Counted from the stretch's first letter, positions 1 to 8,407 are shown. The stretch is DNA of 64,000 bases from Lysinibacillus xylanilyticus (GCF_001708185.1 NZ_MDDN01000005.1:124001-188000); one strand, 5' to 3'. The notes: generated by a model from the letters alone, not told the origin. Made by a program: numbers and translations.

Positions 1-317
1 AGATGAAGAAGTTTTATAAAAACCAGCGAGATTTTCTTATCCAATGTTTGCAAACAACCTTTTCAAATAAAGTGAAGATTTTAGGTTACTCTACTGGTTT
101 GCATTTAATTGCTGAATTAGAGGATATTCATTTTTCTAAAGAGCTATTGTTTAAAATCGAGCAACTTGGTGTAAGGGTATACCCTGTAGAGGATCATTCG
201 ATAGAGAAAGGGAAAAATACTAATCGGATTATTTTAGGGTATGGACATTTAAAGAAGAATGAAATAGAAGAAGGCGTGACAAGACTATTTCAAGCAGTCT
301 ATGACGAGGTAAAGTAA
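1..317 (+). CDS. MocR/PdxR-type GntR regulator, C-terminal part
   Basis: The window opens inside this gene; about 104 C-terminal residues are visible and the true start lies upstream. The sequence reads like the end of the fold-type I aminotransferase domain that MocR-family regulators carry behind a GntR helix-turn-helix: a glycine-rich GYSTGLHLI segment, a VYPVEDHSI stretch and the closing ILGYGHLKKNEIEEGV motif, where family members bind PLP. Such proteins usually control vitamin B6, GABA or taurine-type genes, but neither the target nor the DNA-binding half can be seen. The ATG at position 3 is internal. The SRPBCC gene follows 16 bp later and is probably co-transcribed. Confidence 0.75.
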   Translation, partial: MKKFYKNQRDFLIQCLQTTFSNKVKILGYSTGLHLIAELEDIHFSKELLFKIEQLGVRVYPVEDHSIEKGKNTNRIILGYGHLKKNEIEEGVTRLFQAVYDEVK

Positions 318-333
318 AAAAGGGGGATATCAA

Positions 334-825
334 ATGCTCGCTACTATTCAGAAACAACAAAATAACTATGTCGTAAAATTCAACCGTCCGCTGTCCCATT
401 CAGTTGATGCTGTTTGGGCTGTATTAACGAAGAATGGCAAGCTTCAAAAATGGATGAACAATTTAGAAATTATTGATCTTCGAAAAAACGGTAAAATCCA
501 TTTTAATATGAATGATGGAACGGATGCTTATATGGAAATAGCAATTACAGACTATGTTGAGAAGGAAGTGCTCGAATTTGAATGGGGCAAAGATACAGTC
601 AGATTTGAACTCTCCCCCACTAGCAGCGGTTCCATATTAGTATTACTTGAACCGATTGGTGAGCTAACTGAGCATACACCAAAAGATTTAGCTGGCTGGC
701 ATATATGCTTAGACCTGCTTTCAGACTTATTAAATGGAACTGTACATGAAGAATTTCCAATGGAAGAATGGCAAAAATGGTTTGCAGAATATAAGCAACT
801 TGTGGATGACGTAGAAAAGATTTAA
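334..825 (+). CDS. SRPBCC (AHSA1/START-like) domain protein
   Basis: This 163-residue protein is a single SRPBCC fold. It begins with the typical VKFNRPLSHSVDAVWAVLT helix-grip start and ends with a long amphipathic helix (GWHICLDLLSDLL) and a GTVHEEFPMEEWQKWF tail that is common in Bacillus AHSA1-like proteins. The family binds small hydrophobic ligands or assists protein folding; no catalytic residues can be assigned. The start is supported by AAAGGGGG seven bases upstream. It lies 16 bp behind the MocR-type regulator and ahead of a strong terminator, so it closes that transcription unit. Confidence 0.8.
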   Translation: MLATIQKQQNNYVVKFNRPLSHSVDAVWAVLTKNGKLQKWMNNLEIIDLRKNGKIHFNMNDGTDAYMEIAITDYVEKEVLEFEWGKDTVRFELSPTSSGSILVLLEPIGELTEHTPKDLAGWHICLDLLSDLLNGTVHEEFPMEEWQKWFAEYKQLVDDVEKI

Positions 826-838
826 GCCATCATAAATA

Positions 839-874
839 AAACTCCTAGGGTGTAAAGTGCCCTAGGAGTTTTTA
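839..874 (+). terminator. Intrinsic terminator
   Basis: A perfect 12-bp stem (839-850 with 860-871, AACTCCTAGGG-type) and a 9-nt loop are followed by a short T run. It lies 14 bp behind the SRPBCC gene. Confidence 0.9.
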
Positions 875-924
875 TGTTAAAAAACAAAATGGTCAAGGAA
901 ATCTTTGTGAATGTTGCGGCGATT

Positions 925-1290
925 TAAATGAGGTTGCTTTCGTTCCATGCTACTCGCTTTCAGACAGATAATAACATTGTCGCTGCCGCTACGTTTGCAC
1001 TTCGCTTTCGCATTTTATCACTATAAATTAGAGTGACATGCGAGAAGATACACACCATGTGAAGTGGTTGATTGGAGTGGAGACTGGGCGACTCCTTGGG
1101 GATCAGCGTCACAGATTAGACCCTGGAGCGTAGCGAAGCGGCTCATCGGACGCCCCCAGGAAGCTCTGCTCTGCGCGAAAGCGAAGCGTCAGCGGCAAAT
1201 GTTTTATCTGTAGCGAAAGCAAAGCGACAGCTACAAAGCGCCCAGTCGGAACGGAAATCAACCCCTCGTTTTGCCGAAGAGTCGTACTTT
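925..1290. repeat. R1 repeat copy (196-bp core at 1067-1262) with a degenerate partner
   Basis: The core runs from GTTGATTGGAGTGGAG to CGGAACGGAAATCAAC, which are imperfect inverted ends. It contains the shared GACTCCTTGGGGATCAGCG and CGGACGCCCCCAGGAAGC blocks, one GCGAAAGCGAAGCG unit and the 25-nt hairpin module M1 (1210-1234, stem GTAGC/GCTAC on the minus strand). The double-hairpin module found in the 38-kb and 40-kb copies is absent. Bases 925-1015 resemble a decayed second copy in the opposite orientation. The outer inverted repeats are eroded here. With the terminator, this fills the gap between 826 and 1312. Confidence 0.85.
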
Positions 1291-1312
1291 ATTAATATGG
1301 CACCTTACAATA

Positions 1313-2110
1313 TTATTTAATGGTAAAAGCTGTAGCCATTTCAAGTGCTTTTAGCGGATCCTTGATTGAATCAAGCGTATAGACAAGCTTGTCGTCCTGC
1401 CACACGATTAAATTTCCTGATTCATTTACATCTAAATGTGCAGATCCGTGTTGCTTTGGAATAGGAAGCATATGCGATTCTAAAAATTGTACTGCCTGCT
1501 TAGCAAGCTTTACACCGACTTCCGGATTGTCTGTTCTTGTTTGAGTCGCTATTGCCCATCTTCCCTCATTCCAACCAGTCCATAAAGAGCCTGCCCCTGC
1601 ATCCTGATAGCCTTTAATATTGGAACCAAGATCAACTTCTTGACCGCCACTTTGACTAAAGTTCTCAAAAGAAATTTGCTTACTTGCTTCGTCTGCACTT
1701 TCATATTGCTTCACTAAAAGACGAGCAATAACGGTCGCTCTATCTGGTTGTTTTAGTTTAATATCGTTGATTGGCAAATACTCTTTGCTTTCAAAAAATA
1801 CTATTTCAACTTCGTTAGCTTCTGCCTTCGTTGTTGCCGTTAAAAATGTACCTTCTGTGATTGGTAGCCCTTTGGGTAAAGTTATAGGTAAATCCGTTTT
1901 AAGCTGGTCCTTAACATTTTTTAATGCCCCAGCCTGTGTAATCGATGCTACTGTGTTTTCCTTATTCGGTTTAGAAGATTCCTGTTGATTTTCCTGCGAT
2001 TGCTGCTCTTCTTGCGGCTTGTTTGGCACGTTAGGTTTTTCTTCTTTATCAGAGCATGCAGTGATTATACTGAAACTTAAAAGCATGAAGGCAAAAAGTA
2101 CTTTTTTCAT
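1313..2110 (-). CDS. Predicted lipoprotein of unknown function
   Basis: The start at 2110 (MKKVLFAF) is chosen because AAAGGGGG lies upstream and because it begins a classic lipoprotein signal: Lys-Lys, a hydrophobic core, then the lipobox IITAC with Cys at about residue 19. A longer frame to 2221 has no ribosome site. After the Cys comes a Glu/Gln/Asn/Pro-rich linker (about residues 20-55) and a roughly 200-residue soluble domain with LPITLPKGLPITEGTFL and, near the end, WQDDKLVYTLDS motifs. I do not recognise the domain. It should be exported and lipid-anchored on the outer face of the membrane. An array of short direct repeats lies in its leader (2130-2234). Confidence 0.8.
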   Translation of the reverse strand: MKKVLFAFMLLSFSIITACSDKEEKPNVPNKPQEEQQSQENQQESSKPNKENTVASITQAGALKNVKDQLKTDLPITLPKGLPITEGTFLTATTKAEANEVEIVFFESKEYLPINDIKLKQPDRATVIARLLVKQYESADEASKQISFENFSQSGGQEVDLGSNIKGYQDAGAGSLWTGWNEGRWAIATQTRTDNPEVGVKLAKQAVQFLESHMLPIPKQHGSAHLDVNESGNLIVWQDDKLVYTLDSIKDPLKALEMATAFTIK

Positions 2111-2129
2111 GGCGTTGGCCCCCTTTATT

Positions 2130-2234
2130 AAGAGTGATCGAGTAGACCTTAGAAGTAATCTGGTATGCCCCGAAGAACTGATCGGGTTCGATCCGAAACT
2201 GATCAGGTCCCCCGGGTTCATCTCAGAACTAATC
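2130..2234 (-). repeat. Short direct-repeat array in the lipoprotein leader
   Basis: On the minus strand a decamer like GATYASTTCT recurs at 2225-2234, 2195-2204, 2174-2183, 2151-2160 and, weaker, at 2130-2139. The spacings are about 30, 21, 23 and 21 bp. It ends about 20 bp before the lipoprotein start. This could be a cluster of operator half-sites or a decayed tandem repeat; I cannot decide which. Confidence 0.45.
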
Positions 2235-2277
2235 GTGTAAGGTCACTTCTTTCTTCCCTACCTAAAAACTATTGTAG

Positions 2278-3909
2278 TTACTTAAGTTCATTAATCTGCT
2301 TCGTCAGTTCGTTAAACTTTTGATCAAGCATAGCGTAATCCTTATCCTTTGCCGTAAGAAAACTAAGCTTGCCGAGTATTTCTTGTCTTTCATTTTCAAG
2401 TTTTAAACGAAGAGCGGCTTTATCATCGGCTTGAGAAGGAGCACTGTTTCTCCATTTTTTCTCAATACGTTTATTTTGAACTTCCCACACACTATCAGTT
2501 ACCTTCTCAAGAAGATATCTATCATGTGAGACAACAAGTAATGTTCCCTTATATTGCGCAAGTGTTTTCTCTAACTGCTCACGAGAAGGTAAATCAAGGT
2601 GATTCGTCGGTTCATCTAAAATAAGCACATTTTTATCCTCTAAAATATATGCCATTAGTTTACACTTTACACGCTCTCCCATACTCATTTTGCCTATTGG
2701 AGCAGTCCAATGTGCTGGTGTAAAACCTAAATGCTTCATTAAATTTCGGACTTTCCCTTGCTCCTCAAAGGTTTCTTTATAAAAGTATTGCTCCGGTGTC
2801 TGATCCAGTGGTAAATCAAATACTTCCTGTGTTAAATAGCCGATGTTTGCTGCAGGAGATAGCCAAATTTCCCCTTCAGCCTCTACCTGCCCTAAGAGTA
2901 TCTTTAATAATGTTGTTTTGCCACTACCATTTGTCCCAATAATAGCAATTTTCTCACCAAACTTTGCAATTAAATTTACATCCTTCAATAAAACTCGTTG
3001 CTCAAAGCACTTCGTTAAACTCTTTGTCTCTAAAAAACGCTTGCCCACTCGTTGATTTGTGTCTAAAGAAAAACGAATCTCTTCTTCAGGTTCTACAGCT
3101 TCAATTTTAACCTTCGCAAGCTCCTTCTCTAATCGTTTTTTCTTAGATTTAACTTGCGAGTCCATACGCTTTGCTTTTACACGATAGAATTCCTTAAAGC
3201 CCTCCTGCTTTGTAGACTGCGCATGTGCCTTCTGTGACCAGGATGTTAACTCTTTCATCTGTGCCTCTATACGTTCAATATTTTTTTGCTGTTTATCATA
3301 GGCACGTTGTTGTGTTAGTCTTTGGTGTTCTCTAGCGGCTATATAGCTACTATAATTGCCACTATGCTCCATGAGCTTCCCTTCTTCTAGCGACCAAATT
3401 TTAGTCGCAATCTCGTCTAAAAAATAGCGATCATGGGAGACAACAATGATGGTACCATCGTAATTTTTTACTTGCTCAATTAACAGTGCAGTACTTCGCT
3501 CGTCTAAATGATTCGTTGGCTCATCTAGTAAAAGTAATTGAGCATTTTGTGCAAAACCATCAGCAAGACGCATTTTTAGCTTCTCTCCACCACTTAATGC
3601 TGAAAATAACACATCTGGAACCTGCCATTTAGCAAGCAAATCAGCCTCGTTTGCAGTTACCTCCAGCGTATCAAAATGCGCACTCTCCTGTTCTACATAA
3701 GCAATTTTAGCAGACTGCAACCAACGTAACTGTCCCGAAGTCGGCACTATCGAGCCTGCAATCAACTGCAATAATGTGGATTTGCCCGCCCCATTTCTAC
3801 CAATAATGCCGATGACCTCGCCCATCTTCACCGTTGCTGTTATATGCTCAAAAATCTTTGCATCCTGTATTTCATAACGTACATCTTGTAATTTTAAAAG
3901 TTCCTTCAT
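2278..3909 (-). CDS. ABC-F ATPase, ribosomal-protection type
   Basis: This 543-residue protein has two ABC domains and no membrane segment. Walker A1 is GRNGAGKST (about 37-45), signature 1 is LSGGE (about 105-109), Walker A2 is GTNGSGKTT (about 325-333) and signature 2 is the variant SMGE (about 409-412). Both domains keep LDEPTNHLD. Between them lies the charged linker (about 200-285) that reaches into the ribosome in this family. The variant second signature and the length match Vml/Vga/Msr-like ABC-F proteins, which release ribosome-targeting antibiotics. The start at 3909 has AAAGGA at good spacing; upstream in-frame ATGs sit too close to it. The leader carries an attenuator, as is typical for such genes. 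The drug specificity cannot be read from sequence. Confidence 0.85.
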   Translation of the reverse strand: MKELLKLQDVRYEIQDAKIFEHITATVKMGEVIGIIGRNGAGKSTLLQLIAGSIVPTSGQLRWLQSAKIAYVEQESAHFDTLEVTANEADLLAKWQVPDVLFSALSGGEKLKMRLADGFAQNAQLLLLDEPTNHLDERSTALLIEQVKNYDGTIIVVSHDRYFLDEIATKIWSLEEGKLMEHSGNYSSYIAAREHQRLTQQRAYDKQQKNIERIEAQMKELTSWSQKAHAQSTKQEGFKEFYRVKAKRMDSQVKSKKKRLEKELAKVKIEAVEPEEEIRFSLDTNQRVGKRFLETKSLTKCFEQRVLLKDVNLIAKFGEKIAIIGTNGSGKTTLLKILLGQVEAEGEIWLSPAANIGYLTQEVFDLPLDQTPEQYFYKETFEEQGKVRNLMKHLGFTPAHWTAPIGKMSMGERVKCKLMAYILEDKNVLILDEPTNHLDLPSREQLEKTLAQYKGTLLVVSHDRYLLEKVTDSVWEVQNKRIEKKWRNSAPSQADDKAALRLKLENERQEILGKLSFLTAKDKDYAMLDQKFNELTKQINELK

Positions 3910-3936
3910 AACATCCATCCTTTTCCGTTCGAAGGG

Positions 3937-3974
3937 ACAAAAAAATCCCTCCAAGTATTTTGGAAGGATTAGTC
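3937..3974 (-). promoter_or_regulatory. Transcription attenuator in the ABC-F leader
   Basis: On the minus strand AATCCTTCCAA (3970-3960) pairs with TTGGAGGGATT (3954-3944) around a 5-nt loop, with one G-U pair, and runs into seven T residues. This intrinsic terminator sits about 30 bp before the ABC-F start, so it must be read through for expression. Its left arm (3965-3974) is also perfectly complementary over 10 nt to 4165-4174 further up the leader, which gives a plausible antiterminator. Confidence 0.75.
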
Positions 3975-4283
3975 TTAAAAATTATCATACACAAAAAAGC
4001 TTATGAACAAAGCTTTGTTTGTGTTCCATTACTAAGTAAGCCACTTCTCCTATCTGCTTCTAAATAAAGAGGTTCAGATGGAAAATGAAGCACTTGTAAG
4101 TATCGTACAACCTCGTATCGACAAAGCTTCGTCGATACGAGATGCGCGTTTTGGAAAATGGGCAGACTAATCCTATTTTTGATTGAAATATAATATTCCA
4201 TACGATTAGTTAATCATTAGCCACCCATCGTCCCTTCATCAGTAATTACAATAATTGTAACATCATTGTCTCTAAAACAACAA
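3975..4283 (-). promoter_or_regulatory. Promoter and structured leader of the ABC-F gene
   Basis: A candidate promoter has TTGTTG (4283-4278), an 18-bp spacer and TACAAT (4259-4254). The leader then carries a perfect 11-bp hairpin (4112-4122 with 4131-4141), the antiterminator strand at 4165-4174, and a possible 14-codon leader ORF at 4029-3985 (start MEHKQSF) whose stop lies just before the attenuator. Its ribosome site, AGGAGA, is about 17 nt away, which is far. Longer leader frames lack ribosome sites. Ribosome stalling on a leader peptide is the known trigger in this gene class; here it is an inference. Confidence 0.5.
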
Positions 4284-4366
4284 CGGTAAAGTTGTAAAAT
4301 AATTCTTCACAAGTAACATCATACTAATCAGAGAATTCTTATTGGTTCATAGTGTCCTACTCTTCA

Positions 4367-4786
4367 TTACCATCTCGAGCAATCATACGAGCGAATCTCT
4401 CTTCTTGCAATGGTTTGGAAGCGCCAACCCCTTCTGCTACTCCATCGGAACCCAGCAATAGACTCTCTCCCTACAGCAGTTAGGAAGAACCAAAAGCTTG
4501 ATCCATTAAACATCCATATATACGTATTTCTAAATAAGCATGATTGAATACCACTTGTACCTATTCCCCACGGTGGAGTCGATGGCACAAAACTAGGTGG
4601 TGGGCCAAGAGGCATTTGACCTGCTGGTGGTGGGCCAAATCCAGGTGGTCCAAAATTAGGCGGGCCAAATGATGGTGGTGGGCCAAATCCAGGCGGGCCA
4701 AATCCTGGTGGGCCAAATGATGGTTCGAAATTAGGTTCATTCCCGCTTGGAGGTCTGAAATCCTCTCCATATGGATTGTTATACAT
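4367..4786 (-). CDS. Pro/Gly-repeat protein with conserved aromatic C-terminal domain
   Basis: The 139-residue protein starts MYNNPYGEDFR behind a strong AAGGGGGAG site. Residues about 20-70 are repeats of FGPPGFGPP type, ending in a low-complexity Pro segment. The C-terminal 60 residues (SCLFRNTYIWMFNGSSFWFF, GRESIAGFRW, ending SYDCSRW) match a small domain found behind low-complexity repeats in many Bacillaceae proteins, often labelled 'transporter' without support. There is no signal peptide. A spore-surface or structural role would be a guess. The repeat DNA is also open in another frame, which I treat as a shadow. Confidence 0.7.
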   Translation of the reverse strand: MYNNPYGEDFRPPSGNEPNFEPSFGPPGFGPPGFGPPPSFGPPNFGPPGFGPPPAGQMPLGPPPSFVPSTPPWGIGTSGIQSCLFRNTYIWMFNGSSFWFFLTAVGRESIAGFRWSSRRGWRFQTIARREIRSYDCSRW

Positions 4787-4945
4787 TAAAAACTCCCCCT
4801 TCTACATATTTCAATATATGTAAAAAGGCGAATAACCGTTGAGCAATTGCCTATCTTCAGGGGAGCTTTGTAGACTACACTCAACCAATTATTCCATTGG
4901 CTAATATTGTATAATGGGAGAGTATTTCCAAGAAAAGGAGCACTC

Positions 4946-5806
4946 ATGCGTAAATTACTTTTCAACATTACTACTATAATTGTGTTACTAAGCATTTGGT
5001 TACTAATTTCTTCGAAGCAAGCCACTGAATCTACAACAAGGATCCAAGCGAAGCTAGCTAACGTAAAGGATTACAAATATTATTTAGATCAAGGAAACGA
5101 TAAGATTGGCAAGGAAATGGCTAACTTGGATTTGGTCATTGTGGAGCCAATCGAAATGCAGCAGAAGTATATCGACCTTGCTCAAAAAAATGGAGCACTA
5201 ATATACGGCTATATAAACGCTATGGAAGCAGACAAATGGAATTCAGCGCTTTATAGTCAATTAAATGAAGCAGATTTTTATAAAGATGCGCATGGAGAAA
5301 AGATGTATTTCGCTGAGTGGGATTCGTATTTAATGGATATGACCTCTCAACACTATCAAAAGCTTTTACTAGAAGAAATTCAGAAGCAAATTGTTCAAAA
5401 AGGGTTAGATGGTGTGTTTTTAGACACTGTGGGCAACATTAATTCTTATTTACCTGAAAAAGAGCAGGAAGCACAAAATGAAGCAATGTTATCCTTCATC
5501 AAAAAAATAAAACAGCAATATAACGGCTTGTCTGTTGCGCAAAATTGGGGCTTTCAAACATTAGCTGACTATACAGCGCCATATATCGACTTTATAATGT
5601 GGGAAAACTTCTCGTATGATGTAGTTGGAGAAGATGACTGGGCATTGGATGGGATGAAGCAATTAGTTCACATACGAGATAAATTCGGTACTCAGGTGAT
5701 GGCGATTGGATTTGAGGATGAAGAAAAAAGTCGTGCTTTAGCAGAGAAATATCAATTTAAATTTTTCTATAGCCCCGCTGGATCTCACTACAATACTTGG
5801 CAGTAA
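4946..5806 (+). CDS. Exported GH114-like (TM1410/endo-alpha-1,4-polygalactosaminidase family) protein
   Basis: The start at 4946 (MRKLLFNI) follows AAAAGGAG; a -10-like TATAAT lies at 4910-4915. Residues 1-20 form a signal peptide or anchor. The rest is a TIM-barrel like the GH114/TM1410 group: an opening KYYLDQGNDKIGKEM, GYINAMEADKW, the strand DGVFLDTVGN with acidic residues at the barrel end, and FIMWENFSYD. Members hydrolyse amino-sugar polymers such as Pel-type polysaccharide, so a surface polysaccharide substrate is likely but unproven. It is monocistronic with its own terminator. Confidence 0.75.
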   Translation: MRKLLFNITTIIVLLSIWLLISSKQATESTTRIQAKLANVKDYKYYLDQGNDKIGKEMANLDLVIVEPIEMQQKYIDLAQKNGALIYGYINAMEADKWNSALYSQLNEADFYKDAHGEKMYFAEWDSYLMDMTSQHYQKLLLEEIQKQIVQKGLDGVFLDTVGNINSYLPEKEQEAQNEAMLSFIKKIKQQYNGLSVAQNWGFQTLADYTAPYIDFIMWENFSYDVVGEDDWALDGMKQLVHIRDKFGTQVMAIGFEDEEKSRALAEKYQFKFFYSPAGSHYNTWQ

Positions 5807-5826
5807 CGTCCTTTAATAGCATTATA

Positions 5827-5860
5827 ATACCCTCTGCAACACTCATCAGAGGGTATTTTT
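5827..5860 (+). terminator. Intrinsic terminator
   Basis: A perfect 10-bp stem (5827-5836 with 5847-5856) is followed by TTTTT. It ends the GH114-like gene and, on the other strand, faces the end of the glycosylase gene. Confidence 0.9.
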
Positions 5861-5871
5861 TAGAAGTGAAA

Positions 5872-6384
5872 TTATATAGATAAATAAGATTGCATCACTC
5901 GCCAATCCTCAAGCTTTTCCTCAAAAGATTTAATATTTTTACCTGGTATCGGACTAGTTGAGGGCATTTTTTGATAGGCCCGACCAACTAAAACCTCAAA
6001 GCCAATATGTTTTTTAAAAACTTCGAATGCCTTTCCACCATTAAAAAGCACCAACTCAATATTTGGATACTGTTCAAAAAGCATTTTAAAATCATTCGGT
6101 TTTTCATTACGAATAGCTGCATCTAAGCTTCCTTTACGCTCACACGATTCTATCGTATCCCAGAGACCGATATGATTGCTCTTTAACAATTTTAATCTTC
6201 GTTCATAGTCATCTGGTATATTTACCTCTAATATTTCCCCTACAATCGGCCAAAAGTGATTGCGTGGATTGCCATAATACTGCTGTTTCTCTAATGATTG
6301 CTTTCCTGGCATTGAACCGACAATTAGCACCTTTGTTGACGAATCAATAACTGGTCGTAAGACATTTTTTAGTTCATTTGACAC
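5872..6384 (-). CDS. DNA-deoxyinosine glycosylase (UDG family 6)
   Basis: The protein is about 170 residues and carries the family hallmark GSMPGKQSLEKQQYYGNPRNHFW near the N-terminus; the Asn in this motif binds or activates the catalytic water in the family. It also has LWDTIESCERKGSLDAAI and a closing SPIPGKN segment, which together match hypoxanthine/deoxyinosine-DNA glycosylases. It would excise deaminated bases as the first step of base excision repair. The start is a GTG at 6384, nine bases behind GGAGG; a GTG at 6393 would touch the ribosome site. Confidence 0.85.
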   Translation of the reverse strand: MSNELKNVLRPVIDSSTKVLIVGSMPGKQSLEKQQYYGNPRNHFWPIVGEILEVNIPDDYERRLKLLKSNHIGLWDTIESCERKGSLDAAIRNEKPNDFKMLFEQYPNIELVLFNGGKAFEVFKKHIGFEVLVGRAYQKMPSTSPIPGKNIKSFEEKLEDWRVMQSYLSI

Positions 6385-6402
6385 TACAATCACTCCTCCC
6401 CT

Positions 6403-7197
6403 TTATTGTAGCGGAAAATTAGAGCCGACAAGTATTTCCTTCGAACTTTTCACATGAAGTTTATTTGATGAAAAATTTTTTATATAAGACCTTACGATTT
6501 CATAACCAATACAGTACCCTATCCATTTAGGAAGCTTTCCACCATATAAAAATTCAATATGATTGTCTAATCCTTGAATATTAATTTTAGGCAAAAAACG
6601 CTTCTTCCATATCTTCAACATTTTATCCAAAGAGTAGTAACTCAACCAAGGGGCTAACCATTTATCTCCGTAAATTTCTTCAACTGCACATTCTGCTAAT
6701 CCTTCTAAAATTAAAGAATCCAACAAGGACACTTCGTCTAGCGTCTTATTTAAAAATTGTAAACGACAAACATGATTGTACTCATGTGCAAATAACGCTT
6801 TAAGTTCCTCTTTTTCAAGCTCTCCTATAAATAAAAACAAAGCATTTGGATAGGCGACACCATTTTTATTTGTCATTGTTTGTTCCTGTGTTATCGGAAA
6901 AATATAGATTGGTATATTTGGACCGCTCCATCTCTTTTTTAAATAAATAAATTCCTTTTGGACAACTTCCCACACATTTTGTTCCTTTAACTTTTTTATA
7001 TCTATTTTTTCATGTGGCTGAAAAAGACCCTGTTGCTGTAGTTCAAATTGTAGTTCTTCCGGATATCCACCATTAAAAATTTCAACTAAACGACTACAAA
7101 GAATGTAACACTGTATTTCATTAAAATTCCTACTGTGATTTTGCCTTTGATTCTCTATTAATTCATTAAGCCACTCATCGGTAGGTATTACTGACAT
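6403..7197 (-). CDS. DUF2268 putative zinc-dependent protease
   Basis: This 264-residue protein has the metal-binding motif HEYNH at about residue 140, preceded by NALFLFIGELEKEELKALFA and followed by an LILEGLAECAVEEIYG helix that would supply the third (Glu) ligand. This is the DUF2268 arrangement of predicted Zn-dependent proteases. A YCIGYEIV segment follows near the C-terminus. There is no signal peptide, so it acts in the cytoplasm. It starts at an ATG behind GGAGGTGAGGGG and lies 18 bp upstream of the glycosylase gene, so the two are likely one operon. The substrate is unknown. Confidence 0.75.
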   Translation of the reverse strand: MSVIPTDEWLNELIENQRQNHSRNFNEIQCYILCSRLVEIFNGGYPEELQFELQQQGLFQPHEKIDIKKLKEQNVWEVVQKEFIYLKKRWSGPNIPIYIFPITQEQTMTNKNGVAYPNALFLFIGELEKEELKALFAHEYNHVCRLQFLNKTLDEVSLLDSLILEGLAECAVEEIYGDKWLAPWLSYYSLDKMLKIWKKRFLPKINIQGLDNHIEFLYGGKLPKWIGYCIGYEIVRSYIKNFSSNKLHVKSSKEILVGSNFPLQ

Positions 7198-7305
7198 CCC
7201 CTCACCTCCTGCTATAGCTTATGTCTCAAATAGACAATCGGCTAGTGAGGAATGTATGAAACAGCATATATTAACTTGTAAGGAAGTCGAAAGGAGGGAT
7301 ATTTT

Positions 7306-7566
7306 ATGAATCCAGCTGATACTTATAATCTTTGCTGTAAATATCATGGTAAACGTGTAAGAATTACAGATACATCTGGCAGAGTACATGTTGGAGAGAT
7401 AACGATGGTGGATAGAAAACATGTGTGGATTCTACCTGATAGACGATATGGAGGATATGGTTTAGGTTTTTTTGGTCGTCGGAATTTTAGAAGACCAGGT
7501 TTTGGCGTTGGGATTGTACTCGGAACTATTATCGGAATTGCACTCGCGCCTCTATTATTTTTCTAA
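7306..7566 (+). CDS. Small Sm/SH3-like protein with C-terminal membrane helix
   Basis: The 86-residue protein follows AAAGGAGGG. Residues 10-45 (KYHGKRVRITDTSGRVHVGEI then VDRKHVWIL) read as a small beta-barrel strand pattern, then come a Gly/Arg-rich linker and a hydrophobic C-terminal helix (GVGIVLGTIIGIALAPLLFF) that should anchor it in the membrane. It resembles small conserved proteins of spore-forming bacilli. I cannot assign a function. Confidence 0.65.
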   Translation: MNPADTYNLCCKYHGKRVRITDTSGRVHVGEITMVDRKHVWILPDRRYGGYGLGFFGRRNFRRPGFGVGIVLGTIIGIALAPLLFF

Positions 7567-7631
7567 AATGAAATGTCCAATGCTCAATATCCGCTGCGAT
7601 ATGGCAGACTCATTTTTTTATTTGAGGAAAA

Positions 7632-7664
7632 AATAAGCCATTTCAATGGTTGAGATGGCTTATT
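7632..7664 (-). terminator. Intrinsic terminator of the deacetylase gene
   Basis: A 15-bp stem with one mismatch (7632-7646 with 7650-7664) has a 3-nt loop. Read on the minus strand it is followed by a T-rich tail just behind the deacetylase stop; on the plus strand the tail is weak. Confidence 0.8.
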
Positions 7665-7669
7665 TCCCC

Positions 7670-8407
7670 TTACTGTACTTGCTCTTGTTGTTGTTTGCGT
7701 TCAATCAACTCGGATATTGTGACAAATGTATAACCTTGTTTTTTAAGTTCTGGTATTATTTCTTCCAGTGCCTTAATGGTTTGCGTGCGATCGCCGCCTC
7801 CATCATGGAATAAAACAACATCTCCAGGCTTTGATCCCTTCAATACCTTTTGTGTAATTTTTTTCACACCTGGTTGTTTCCAATCTTGAGTATCCTGATG
7901 CCAAGACCACATAACTACTTTGTATCCATCCTTTACAGCAGCATTTATCATTTGATCGTTATAATTACCACCTACAGGACGGAATAAAACTGGGGAAAAT
8001 CCAGTAATACTATTAATGATTCCCTTTGTCTGACGCAGTTCCTTCTGCAATTCAGCTACGGAAACATTAAACGGATGTGAATACGTATGATTGGCCAACT
8101 CATGACCTTCAGAATAAGACCTTAAAACTAGCTCTGGATATTTTTCTGCATTTTTTCCAAGAATAAAAAAGGTAGCCTTTGCATCATACTTTGCCAATAC
8201 ATCTAAAATTGCTGCCGTATATTTGGGATGAGGTCCATCGTCAAAGGTTAGAGCAATTATTTTGTCTTCTGTTTTAATATCCCACACAACTTCCCCTGTC
8301 TCCTCATAATAAGGTCGACCTTTATCCGCATAGATGGTCAGCTCTGTAAAAAATACCGATATGATTAAAAAACAAAGGGTTAAACGTAATACATATTTAC
8401 GTGTCAT
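7670..8407 (-). CDS. Polysaccharide deacetylase (NodB domain)
   Basis: The start at 8407 (MTRKYVLRL) has GGGAGGTGATG upstream. Residues 1-27 are a signal peptide or N-terminal anchor. The NodB domain shows all carbohydrate esterase 4 motifs in order: TFDDGPHP with the catalytic Asp pair, HTYSH with the metal histidines, FRPVGGNYN, the DTQDW loop and LFHDGGGDR. The fold removes acetyl groups from N-acetylglucosamine or muramic acid polymers outside the cell, and in bacilli often acts on spore cortex or wall peptidoglycan. The length (245 aa) fits PdaA/PdaB-like proteins, but which one cannot be told. Confidence 0.85.
   Translation of the reverse strand: MTRKYVLRLTLCFLIISVFFTELTIYADKGRPYYEETGEVVWDIKTEDKIIALTFDDGPHPKYTAAILDVLAKYDAKATFFILGKNAEKYPELVLRSYSEGHELANHTYSHPFNVSVAELQKELRQTKGIINSITGFSPVLFRPVGGNYNDQMINAAVKDGYKVVMWSWHQDTQDWKQPGVKKITQKVLKGSKPGDVVLFHDGGGDRTQTIKALEEIIPELKKQGYTFVTISELIERKQQQEQVQ

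Noticed and set aside
4001-4201. 66-codon frame in the ABC-F leader
   Set aside because: No ribosome site at its start, and it runs through the hairpin and antiterminator strands, so it is more likely leader RNA than a gene.
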